Below are positions 1 to 4,728 of a stretch of DNA of 7,008 bases, one piece after another (position 1 is the stretch's first letter; each line of letters opens with the position of its first letter). The stretch is from contig JBOGZI010000123.1 in NCBI GenBank assembly GCA_050697275.1, positions 1 to 7,008 of the forward strand, written 5' to 3'. The DNA is from JBOGZI01 sp050697275 (GTDB lineage: Bacteria > Actinomycetota > Thermoleophilia > Solirubrobacterales > 70-9). The notes under the pieces are model-generated. The model did no database searches. It had not been told where the DNA came from and saw nothing but the letters and a program-made list of their open reading frames with translations. Position numbers and translations under genes: made by a program.

Positions 1-364
1 GGTCCGTCATCCACGGGAAGTCCCCCATGAAGACGGTCTGCTCGCGGATCTCGCCCGTCTCGCGGTTCTGGAAGGCGACCTTGACGTTGAGCGGCCGCGA
101 GTAGGTCATGTCCTTCTCGCGGCACTCCTCCACCGTGTTCGGCGGGTCGTCGAAGGTGAAGTCACCGAAGACGATCGCCAGGTTCCCCGTGTAGTCCTCC
201 GTCGGGGAGATGTCGTCGATCGTGGCCCGCAGGAGTCCCTTCTTCGGATCAACCAGCTCCTCGAAGGACTTCCGCTGGATATCGATCAGGTGTGGGACGT
301 CAAGTGGGTTCTTTAGGCGGGAGAAGCTCCTACGGGTTACGGGGGCAGCGTTGGTTCGGGCCAA
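1..364 (-). CDS. rpoB: DNA-directed RNA polymerase subunit beta, N-terminal 121 codons (truncated by the window edge)
   Basis: This is the beginning of the beta subunit of RNA polymerase, which forms half of the catalytic cleft. The minus frame reads through motifs conserved at the RpoB N-terminus: NPLDVPHLIDIQRKSFEEL at about residues 20-40, the ISPTEDYTGN segment around residue 52, and GEIREQTVFMGDFPWMTD at the truncated end, which matches the usual MGDFPLMT motif with Trp for Leu. I place the start at TTG 364-362. GAGGAG (378-373) sits 8 nt upstream of it, an in-frame TGA lies at 379-377, and no ATG or GTG lies between. The protein would begin MARTNAAPVTRRSFSRL. The first 30 or so codons use less GC-biased triplets (GTA, CGT, AGG, CTA, CTT) than the neighbouring genes. 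The gene follows rplL after 212 nt that hold a likely promoter of its own. Identity is near certain; the start is likely. Confidence 0.96.
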   Translation of the reverse strand, partial: MARTNAAPVTRRSFSRLKNPLDVPHLIDIQRKSFEELVDPKKGLLRATIDDISPTEDYTGNLAIVFGDFTFDDPPNTVEECREKDMTYSRPLNVKVAFQNRETGEIREQTVFMGDFPWMTD

Positions 365-372
365 CTGGGCGA

Positions 373-378
373 CTCCTC
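373..378 (-). promoter_or_regulatory. Ribosome binding site of rpoB
   Basis: GAGGAG lies 8 nt upstream of TTG 364-362, with ideal Shine-Dalgarno spacing. It overlaps the in-frame stop TGA (379-377) that ends the frame upstream, so it is the main argument for a TTG start. Confidence 0.7.
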
Positions 379-449
379 AGATGCGTATTGGGAAGATTGC
401 GATCCCGCGCTTAGCTGCGGCAGCAGGGCACACCGGCGCGCGACCGCGC

Positions 450-479
450 AGATTAACACACGGGGCGGCCTCAGGTCAA
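450..479 (-). promoter_or_regulatory. Probable housekeeping-sigma promoter for rpoB(C)
   Basis: On the minus strand a -35 box TTGACC (479-474) is followed by an 18-nt spacer and a -10 box TAATCT (455-450). Both match the vegetative sigma consensus well (TTGACA / TAnnnT), which stands out in such GC-rich DNA. The start point would be near 443, giving an untranslated leader of about 80 nt before the TTG start of rpoB. The site is roughly 100 nt beyond the rplL stop, so rpoB could be transcribed both by readthrough from the ribosomal genes and from here. The call rests on sequence match only. Confidence 0.65.
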
Positions 480-489
480 GGGCTGCTAA

Positions 490-560
490 CACGCCCGGCG
501 AGGGCACGTCGGCAGGACCTTCGAACCTGCAGCAGACAGCGTACTCCGATTCGGTAGCGC
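490..560 (-). other. Cluster of three candidate RNA hairpins between rplL and the rpoB promoter
   Basis: Three potential stem-loops follow each other on the minus strand just after rplL. The first (560-539) pairs GCG-UACCG with CG-GUACGC across a bulge and an AAU loop. The second (530-512) pairs GCAGG with CCUGC around a 9-nt loop. The third (508-490) pairs CGUGCCC with GGGCGUG, with two G-U pairs and a 5-nt loop. None is followed by a run of T, so these are not classic terminators. Known rplL-rpoB gaps in other bacteria (E. coli) carry an attenuator and an RNA processing site, and these stems may have a comparable role. That is inference; the structures were found by eye. Confidence 0.35.
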
Positions 561-576
561 TGGCGGCTGAACTCGC

Positions 577-969
577 CTACTTGAGCTCGGCGGTGCCGCC
601 GGCCTCCTCGATCTCCTTGACGAGCTTCTCGGCCTCCTCGCGCTCGACGCCCTCCTTGACCGGCTTCGGGGCCTCGTCCACCAGGGCCTTCGCCTCCTTG
701 AGGCCGAGGCCGGTGGCGGCGCGGACCGCCTTGATCACGCCGATCTTCTTGTCGCCGGCGCCCGTGAGGACGACGTCAGCGGTGCTCGACTCCTCCTCGC
801 CGCCCGCGCCGTCACCGGCGGCGACGGCGGGAGCGGCGGCGGCGACGGCGGTCGCCGAGACGCCGAACTCCTCCTCGAGCGCCTTGATCCGCTCGGAGAG
901 CTCGAGCACCGAGATGCCCTTCAGCTCCTTGATCCACTCTTCGGTGGTCACCTTCGACTTGGTGGCCAT
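577..969 (-). CDS. rplL: Ribosomal protein bL12 (L7/L12)
   Basis: The 130-residue product is the multicopy ribosomal stalk protein that recruits and activates translational GTPases on the large subunit. The helical dimerisation domain that binds uL10 spans about residues 8-42. It is followed by a flexible Ala/Gly/Glu hinge at about 43-62 (AAAAPAVAAGDGAGG). The globular C-terminal domain runs from about 65 to 130, with the hallmark KIGVIKAVRAATGLGLKEAK and a final GGTAELK. Length is typical for the family. ATG 969-967 follows the TAA of rplJ with no gap, and a near-perfect Shine-Dalgarno (987-981) lies inside the last rplJ codons. Abutment and a strong ribosome site fit the need for several bL12 copies per uL10. 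The gene ends in TAG. Confidence 0.98.
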   Translation of the reverse strand: MATKSKVTTEEWIKELKGISVLELSERIKALEEEFGVSATAVAAAAPAVAAGDGAGGEEESSTADVVLTGAGDKKIGVIKAVRAATGLGLKEAKALVDEAPKPVKEGVEREEAEKLVKEIEEAGGTAELK

Positions 970-1788
970 TTAGCTGTCTTCCTCCTTCTCTTCGTCGGAA
1001 TCCTCTGAAGTCTCCTCCTCCTGCTGGGCCTCCTCCGCAGCGTCCCCTACCTCGGCGTCCCCCTCGGTCGTCTCGTCGGCCTTCGCCCCCTCGCCGGCGT
1101 CCTCGCCCGCCGGCGCCTCCTCCTCCGACGGCTCCTCCTCGGGCGACTCGCTCGGGTCCGGATCGGCGTCACCGGCCCCCGCGTCCTCGCCGCCAGCGGC
1201 CTCCTCACCAGAACCACCTTCGTCGCCGGCGGCTGCGGGCGCGGCATTCTCCTTGGGCGTCTCCTCCCCCGTGACCAGCCCCTGGTCCGCGATCGCCTGC
1301 AGCTGCAGAGCCAGCCCCTGGACCATCGAGCCGAGCCCGCGGACCAGCCCGGTCAGCGGGCTGGCGACGATGCCGGCGAGTTGGGCGTCGAGCTGATCTC
1401 GGCTGGGCAGGCGCGCGATCTCCACGAAGGAGTCCTCGTTCAGCACCTCTCCGTCCATCAGCCCGCCCTTGTAGTCCAGCACCTCCCACTCGCGGCCCAG
1501 CCTGAAGATCGTCTTCGCCGCCGCGGCCGCGTCACCGTGCACCAGCGCCAGCGCCGTGGGGCCCTCGAGGTGCTCCTTGAGCGGCTCGGTCCCCGCCTTG
1601 TCGGCGGCGAGCAGGGTGAGGCGGTTCTTCACCACCCGGAAGCGAGCGTCCGCCTCGCGCAACCCGGCGCGCAGCTCGGCGGCCTGGGGCACGCTGATCC
1701 CGCGATAGTCGATCGCGAAGATCGCCTCGGAGTCGGCGAGCTCCCTGGAGAGCTCGTCGACGACGGCTTTCTTCTGTTCCTTATTCAT
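970..1788 (-). CDS. rplJ: Ribosomal protein uL10 with a long acidic C-terminal tail
   Basis: The 272-residue product is the base of the ribosomal stalk: it binds 23S rRNA beside uL11 and carries bL12 dimers on a C-terminal helix. The normal uL10 body occupies residues 1-173. It contains MNKEQKKAVVDELS at the start, DYRGISVPQAAELR, FRVVKNRLTLLA, EGPTALALVHGD and the helical segment LTGLVRGLGSMVQGLALQLQ near 145-164. A tail of about 99 residues follows, with 41 Asp/Glu and only 3 Lys, rich in Ala, Gly, Pro and Ser; usual family members end near 165-180. I take ATG 1788-1786 as the start, since uL10 homology begins exactly there. The open frame runs 78 codons further upstream, but that part is an Arg/Pro-rich out-of-frame reading of the rplA 3' end and the leader. 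A weak ribosome site (AGG 7 nt upstream) is present. Identity is certain; the tail is the unusual part. Confidence 0.96.
   Translation of the reverse strand: MNKEQKKAVVDELSRELADSEAIFAIDYRGISVPQAAELRAGLREADARFRVVKNRLTLLAADKAGTEPLKEHLEGPTALALVHGDAAAAAKTIFRLGREWEVLDYKGGLMDGEVLNEDSFVEIARLPSRDQLDAQLAGIVASPLTGLVRGLGSMVQGLALQLQAIADQGLVTGEETPKENAAPAAAGDEGGSGEEAAGGEDAGAGDADPDPSESPEEEPSEEEAPAGEDAGEGAKADETTEGDAEVGDAAEEAQQEEETSEDSDEEKEEDS
981..987 (-). promoter_or_regulatory. Strong ribosome binding site of rplL inside the rplJ coding sequence
   Basis: AAGGAGG on the minus strand lies 11 nt before the rplL ATG. It is made from the Lys-Glu-Glu codons at the end of the uL10 acidic tail (residues 268-270). 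The match is close to ideal though the spacing is slightly long. It supports efficient, probably coupled, initiation at rplL. Confidence 0.7.
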
Positions 1789-1888
1789 CTGGGTACCTGC
1801 GCCGGTCTTCCGGGTCTTCGTGAAGCGGCCCCGCCGGCGGTCTCGGGCGGTTGCGGGTCGGCAGTGTAGAGGACCCGAGCCTGCGGCC
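1789..1888 (-). promoter_or_regulatory. rplA-rplJ intergenic leader, candidate uL10-bL12 autoregulatory RNA
   Basis: The 100 nt before rplJ can fold in two mutually exclusive ways on the minus strand. A local hairpin pairs CGGGUC (1877-1872) with GACCCG (1859-1854). A longer-range stem pairs GGCUCGGG (1881-1874) with CCCGAG-A-CC (1847-1839), 8 bp with one bulged A. Both use the same CGGG. Further on are a self-complementary CCGCCGGCGG and a CCGG-AAGA-CCGG hairpin, then GCAGGU just before the start codon. Many bacteria have a structured rplJ leader that binds the uL10-bL12 complex and represses translation. Position and fold potential agree, but I cannot confirm the known consensus from the sequence by eye. 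Confidence 0.45.
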
Positions 1889-2749
1889 TCAGGCGGGCTG
1901 CTCGGTGGAGGAGGCCTCCGCCTTCTGCTCCGCGGGCTCCGGCGTCGCCGCCGGCTGCTCGGGGCCGCCCTCCTCGGCGGCGTCCTCGCCAGAACCAGAA
2001 GACGCGTCCTCGGGCGCGTCAACCTCCGTGAACGTTCCGGCGCCGGCCATGATGTCGCCGCGGCGGGTCCTCGCCGGGTCGACGCGGATGCCGGGCCCCA
2101 TCGTCGTCGTCAGGGTGGCGGAGAGGATGTAGCGGCCCTTGGCGGCTGCGGGCTTGGCGCGAATGATCTCCTCGATCACGGCGGCGTAGTTCTCGAGCAG
2201 CGCCGACTCGTCGAAGCTCGCCTTCCCGATCGTCAGGTGGATGATCGCCTGTTTGTCGGTCCGGTACTCGATCTTGCCGGCCTTCGCCTCGTCCACCGCC
2301 GTGGCGATGTCCTCGGTGACCGTTCCCACCTTCGGGTTCGGCATCTTGCCCTGGGGGCCGAGCACCCGGCCGAGCTTCCCAACCTTGGGCATCTGCGAGG
2401 GATGGGCGATCGCGACGTCGAAGTCGGTCCACCCACCCTCCACCCGCTCGGCAAGGTCGTCGGAGCCGACGAAGTCGGCGCCGGCTTCAGTCGCCTGGCG
2501 CGCCTGGTCGCCTTCGGCGAAGACCGCGATCGTCACCTTCTTGCCGAGCCCCTTCGGCAGGGCCAGCGTGCCCCGCAGCTGCTCCTCGGCGTGGCGGACG
2601 TTGACCCCGAGCCGGAGGTGGAGCTCGACGGTCTCGTCGAACCCGGCCCCGGCCGTCTCCTTGATCAGGTGGACCGCCTCGGCCGGCGGATAGGCGCTGG
2701 TGCGGTCGATCTTCTCGTAGGCCTGGCGGTATCGCTTGCCGCGCGCCAT
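1889..2749 (-). CDS. rplA: Ribosomal protein uL1 with a low-complexity C-terminal tail
   Basis: The 286-residue product forms the L1 arm at the E site of the 50S subunit, and helps release deacylated tRNA; in many bacteria it also represses its own operon. The N-terminal part reads ARGKRYRQAYEKIDR, followed by ETVELHLRLGVN at about 39-50. The signature GRVLGPQGKMPNPKVGTV lies at 128-145. The body closes with SATLTTTMGPGIRVDP at 210-225, where uL1 proteins usually end a few residues later. From about residue 245 a tail of some 40 residues rich in Glu, Ala, Pro, Gly and Ser follows. I choose ATG 2749-2747 over the GTG directly before it, because AAGGAG (2761-2756) is 6 nt from the ATG but only 3 from the GTG. 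The gap to rplK is 34 nt, so the two genes are surely cotranscribed. A 100-nt leader separates it from rplJ. Confidence 0.97.
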   Translation of the reverse strand: MARGKRYRQAYEKIDRTSAYPPAEAVHLIKETAGAGFDETVELHLRLGVNVRHAEEQLRGTLALPKGLGKKVTIAVFAEGDQARQATEAGADFVGSDDLAERVEGGWTDFDVAIAHPSQMPKVGKLGRVLGPQGKMPNPKVGTVTEDIATAVDEAKAGKIEYRTDKQAIIHLTIGKASFDESALLENYAAVIEEIIRAKPAAAKGRYILSATLTTTMGPGIRVDPARTRRGDIMAGAGTFTEVDAPEDASSGSGEDAAEEGGPEQPAATPEPAEQKAEASSTEQPA

Positions 2750-2755
2750 CACACT

Positions 2756-2761
2756 CTCCTT
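2756..2761 (-). promoter_or_regulatory. Ribosome binding site of rplA
   Basis: AAGGAG on the minus strand is 6 nt upstream of ATG 2749-2747. Its spacing decides between the tandem GTG and ATG codons in favour of the ATG. Confidence 0.75.
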
Positions 2762-2783
2762 CGCATTCCGCTTCGCCTCATGC

Positions 2784-3212
2784 TCAGAGGCCCTCCACGG
2801 TGACGCCCATCGAGCGGGCGGTCCCGGCGATGATCTTGGTGGCGGCGTCGAGATCGTTGGCGTTCAGGTCGGGCATCTTGCGCTCGGCGATCTGGCGGGC
2901 CTGATCGACGGTGATCGAGCCGACCTTCTCGGCGTGCGGCTCGCCCGAGCCCTTGTCGATCCCGGCCGCCTCCTTGATCAGGATCGCGGCCGGCGGCGTC
3001 TTGGTGATGAACTCGAAGGAGCGGTCCTCGTAGACCGTGATCTCGACCGGGATGATCGTGCCGGCGTCCTGCTGGGTCTGGGCGTTGAAGGCCTTGCAGA
3101 ACTCCATGATGTTGACGCCGTGCTGGCCGAGCGCGGGGCCGACCGGGGGCGCCGGGTTGGCGGCGCCGGCCGGGATCTGCAGCTTGATCAGGGTGAGGAC
3201 CTTCTTCGCCAT
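2784..3212 (-). CDS. rplK: Ribosomal protein uL11
   Basis: The 142-residue product sits at the GTPase-associated centre at the base of the stalk and binds the 23S rRNA segment targeted by thiostrepton. It has the expected family length. The N-terminal domain (1-70) carries LIKLQIPAGAANPAPPVGPALGQ and GVNIMEFCKAFNAQT, including the proline pair tied to thiopeptide response in other species. The rRNA-binding C-terminal domain (about 71-142) contains KTPPAAILIKEAAG, the IAERKMPDLNA segment and the end motif GTARSMGVTVEGL. The start ATG 3212-3210 lies 5 nt after the nusG TAG, with only a weak AGG upstream, which suggests translational coupling to nusG. There is no room for a separate leader of the kind that controls rplK-rplA in E. 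coli, so any uL1 feedback site would have to lie elsewhere. Confidence 0.98.
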   Translation of the reverse strand: MAKKVLTLIKLQIPAGAANPAPPVGPALGQHGVNIMEFCKAFNAQTQQDAGTIIPVEITVYEDRSFEFITKTPPAAILIKEAAGIDKGSGEPHAEKVGSITVDQARQIAERKMPDLNANDLDAATKIIAGTARSMGVTVEGL

Positions 3213-3217
3213 CGGAC

Positions 3218-3739
3218 CTAGATCTTCTTGACCTGGTCGTAGTTGACCTCGACCGGGGTCTCGCGGCCGAAGATCGAGACCAGGACCTTGAGCTTGGCGG
3301 CATCCTCGTTGATCTCGGCGATCTCGCCGGAGAAGTCGGCGAGCGGGCCGGAGATCACCTTGATCGACTCGCCGATCGAGAACTGGGCGCGGGTGCGCGG
3401 CCGCTCGGCGGTCTCGCGGTGCAGCAGCCTGTCCACCTCGACCTTGGAGAGCGGGATCGGCTTGTTGCGGGAGCCGACGAAGCCGGTGACACCCGGGGTG
3501 TTCTTGACCAGGCCCCAGGCGTCGTCGGTCATCTCCATGTTGACCAGCACGTAGCCCGGCATCGTCCGCTTCTCGGTCGAGACCTTCTGGCCGTCCTTCA
3601 TCTCGGAGATCTGCTCGGTGGGGACGACCACCTGGCGCACGAAGCGCTCCTGGCCCATCGTGTGGACCCGGTGCTCGAGATTCTGCTTGACCTTGTTCTC
3701 GTGGCCTGAGTAGGTGTTGATCACGTACCAGCGAAACAT
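3218..3739 (-). CDS. nusG: Transcription termination/antitermination factor NusG
   Basis: The 173-residue product binds RNA polymerase through its N-terminal NGN domain, affects pausing, and links to Rho or to the ribosome through its C-terminal KOW domain. The NGN part begins FRWYVINTYSGHENKVKQNL and includes VVVPTEQI, MPGYVLVNMEM (60-70) and TPGVTGFVG (81-89). The KOW domain (about 122-173) reads IGESIKVISGPLADFSGEI and ends in KVLVSIFGRETPVEV, an excellent family match. Many actinobacterial NusG proteins have a long N-terminal extension; this one does not. The start is ATG 3739-3737 with GGGAG 8 nt upstream (3752-3748). The open frame extends far upstream through secE, rpmG and part of the acyl-CoA dehydrogenase, but only as a GC-driven artefact. 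The gap from secE is 20 nt and to rplK 5 nt. Confidence 0.98.
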   Translation of the reverse strand: MFRWYVINTYSGHENKVKQNLEHRVHTMGQERFVRQVVVPTEQISEMKDGQKVSTEKRTMPGYVLVNMEMTDDAWGLVKNTPGVTGFVGSRNKPIPLSKVEVDRLLHRETAERPRTRAQFSIGESIKVISGPLADFSGEIAEINEDAAKLKVLVSIFGRETPVEVNYDQVKKI

Positions 3740-3759
3740 CGTCGAGGCTCCCGTCCCGC

Positions 3760-4395
3760 CTAGAGGATCTGCTTGATCAGCCAGTTGAAGACAGCGTCCA
3801 GCGCGCCCAGATAAGCGCCCATCAGCGCGACGAAGATCAGGGTGACCGCCGAGGCCTGGACCAGGGTGTCGCGATCCGGCCACTGGACCCGCTTCAGCTC
3901 GGCCCAGCAGGAGGCGAGGAAGCCGAGCACGGGGCCACGGCGCTTCTCCGCCTTCTCGGTCTCGGCCCGGCGCTGCTCGCGGGCGCGCGCCTGCCGGCGC
4001 TCCTCCTTCTCGCGCTTCTTGCGGGCGCGCCGCGACTCGCGGGGCTCGCGCTCGGGGACCTCGACCGGCTGGCCGACGTCGGCGCGCGAAGGGGCGGGGG
4101 CCTCCGGCTCGGCCTCGGGCCGGACCGGGGTGGGCACCACGCCTGGAACCGGAGAGCCGTCGCCGGCCTCGGGCTCCGACACCTTCTCGCCGTACTCCTC
4201 CGGGCGGGCGCCCGTGCGCATCACGGCCTCGGCCTCGGCGACCTCGCCGGAGACGCCGTGCTGGGTGTCCTCCTGCGCGCGCTCCTCCGCGTCGCGGTCC
4301 GCCCCGCCGTCCGGAGCGCCGGACTTGCGCTGGCGCTCGGCCTGCTGCTGGCGCTTGCGGCGCTCGGCCTTTCGCTGTGCCCTCGTCTTCGCCAT
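3760..4395 (-). CDS. secE: Preprotein translocase subunit SecE with a long charged N-terminal extension
   Basis: SecE stabilises the SecY channel in the cytoplasmic membrane. The recognisable SecE part is only the last 57 residues of 211. The conserved amphipathic helix ELKRVQWPDRDTLVQAS lies at 166-182, followed by one transmembrane segment at about 183-207 (AVTLIFVALMGAYLGALDAV). The first 154 residues are hydrophilic and low in complexity. They hold a basic start (KTRAQRKAERRKRQQQ), a Glu/Asp/Pro-rich middle at about 26-118, and an Arg/Lys/Glu-rich stretch at 122-153 with 17 basic and 7 acidic residues, likely a long charged helix or coiled coil. Single-span SecE proteins are usually well under 130 residues. 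The ATG at 4395-4393 has GAGG only 3 nt upstream, and the rpmG stop is 12 nt away, so coupling is plausible. Position between rpmG and nusG is the classic order. Confidence 0.94.
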   Translation of the reverse strand: MAKTRAQRKAERRKRQQQAERQRKSGAPDGGADRDAEERAQEDTQHGVSGEVAEAEAVMRTGARPEEYGEKVSEPEAGDGSPVPGVVPTPVRPEAEPEAPAPSRADVGQPVEVPEREPRESRRARKKREKEERRQARAREQRRAETEKAEKRRGPVLGFLASCWAELKRVQWPDRDTLVQASAVTLIFVALMGAYLGALDAVFNWLIKQIL

Positions 4396-4407
4396 CAGCC
4401 TCGCCGG

Positions 4408-4569
4408 CTAGCGGGTCTCCTTGTGGGAGGTGTGCCTGCCACACCAGCGGCAGTACTTGCGCAGCTCGATCCGGTCCGGCGAGTTCCGCCGCGACTTGTT
4501 CGTGTCGTAGTTGCGCCGCTTGCACTCCCCACAAGCGAGGGTGACGGCGATTCGAACATCTGAGGCCAT
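4408..4569 (-). CDS. rpmG: Ribosomal protein bL33, zinc-binding type
   Basis: The 53-residue product is a small 50S protein. It starts MASDVRIAVTLACGECKRRN and contains NYDTNKSRRNSPDRIEL followed by KYCRWCGRHTSHKE, a typical bL33. Four cysteines in two CxxC pairs (C13/C16 and C40/C43) form a zinc ribbon, so this is the zinc-dependent form; many bacteria also keep a cysteine-free paralogue, about which this window says nothing. I choose ATG 4569-4567 because homology starts there and an AGAGGAG lies just upstream. The open frame extends 37 codons further but without family similarity. The gene heads the block and is followed 12 nt later by secE. Confidence 0.96.
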   Translation of the reverse strand: MASDVRIAVTLACGECKRRNYDTNKSRRNSPDRIELRKYCRWCGRHTSHKETR

Positions 4570-4680
4570 GTCTCCTCTGCTTCTTGCTTGCCGCGTCGGT
4601 GCGGGGCCGACGTAAAAAACCCCCGGCCCGAGGCGCGAGGTGTGCGAAGAATAGCGCCGCCACGGCCGCGGCGAGCCCAC
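4570..4680 (-). promoter_or_regulatory. Upstream region of rpmG: likely promoter area and leader with a T6 tract
   Basis: The main promoter of the rpmG-secE-nusG-rpl unit should lie here or further upstream. The best -10-like hexamer on the minus strand is TATTCT (4653-4648), but no convincing -35 box stands 16-19 nt before it. Further on, GGGCCG (4629-4624) can pair with CGGCCC (4609-4604) around a 14-nt loop that holds GGGG followed by six T (4619-4614). The T6 follows a G-rich run and so looks like part of a terminator, yet I find no upstream C-rich arm that would complete one. Promoter position is uncertain. Confidence 0.3.
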
Positions 4681-4728
4681 AGAAAGACGCCGGGCCCCAC
4701 GGTCGCTCGGCTAGAGCCCGAGCGTCTT
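4681..4728 (-). terminator. Terminator-like structure at the 3' end of the acyl-CoA dehydrogenase gene
   Basis: Two alternative stems overlap the stop codon on the minus strand. A compact hairpin pairs CGCUCGG (4724-4718) with CCGAGCG (4710-4704) around GCUCUAG. A longer stem pairs AAGACGC-U-CGGG (4728-4717) with CCCGGCGUCUU (4694-4684), 11 bp with one bulged U, and is followed by a short pyrimidine tail ending UUUCU. The second has the shape of an intrinsic terminator, though its loop is large and the U tract weak. It would separate the acyl-CoA dehydrogenase transcript from rpmG. Confidence 0.4.

Noticed and set aside
1863..1868. -10-like TACACT on the minus strand in the rplA-rplJ gap
   Set aside because: No acceptable -35 box lies 16-19 nt upstream. 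A single hexamer of this kind is weak evidence.
1789..2022. N-terminal extension of uL10 by 78 codons
   Set aside because: It is an Arg/Pro-rich out-of-frame reading of the end of rplA and the leader; uL10 similarity starts exactly at the ATG at 1788.
2750..2783. Possible uL1 binding site in the rplK-rplA gap, with repeated GCGAAG words
   Set aside because: The repeats are short, and I see no stem matching the uL1 recognition structure known from 23S rRNA or E. coli mRNA.
1820..2803. Plus-strand open frame of about 327 codons opposite rplA
   Set aside because: It is a shadow of rplA with Arg/Gly/Leu-rich composition and no family resemblance.
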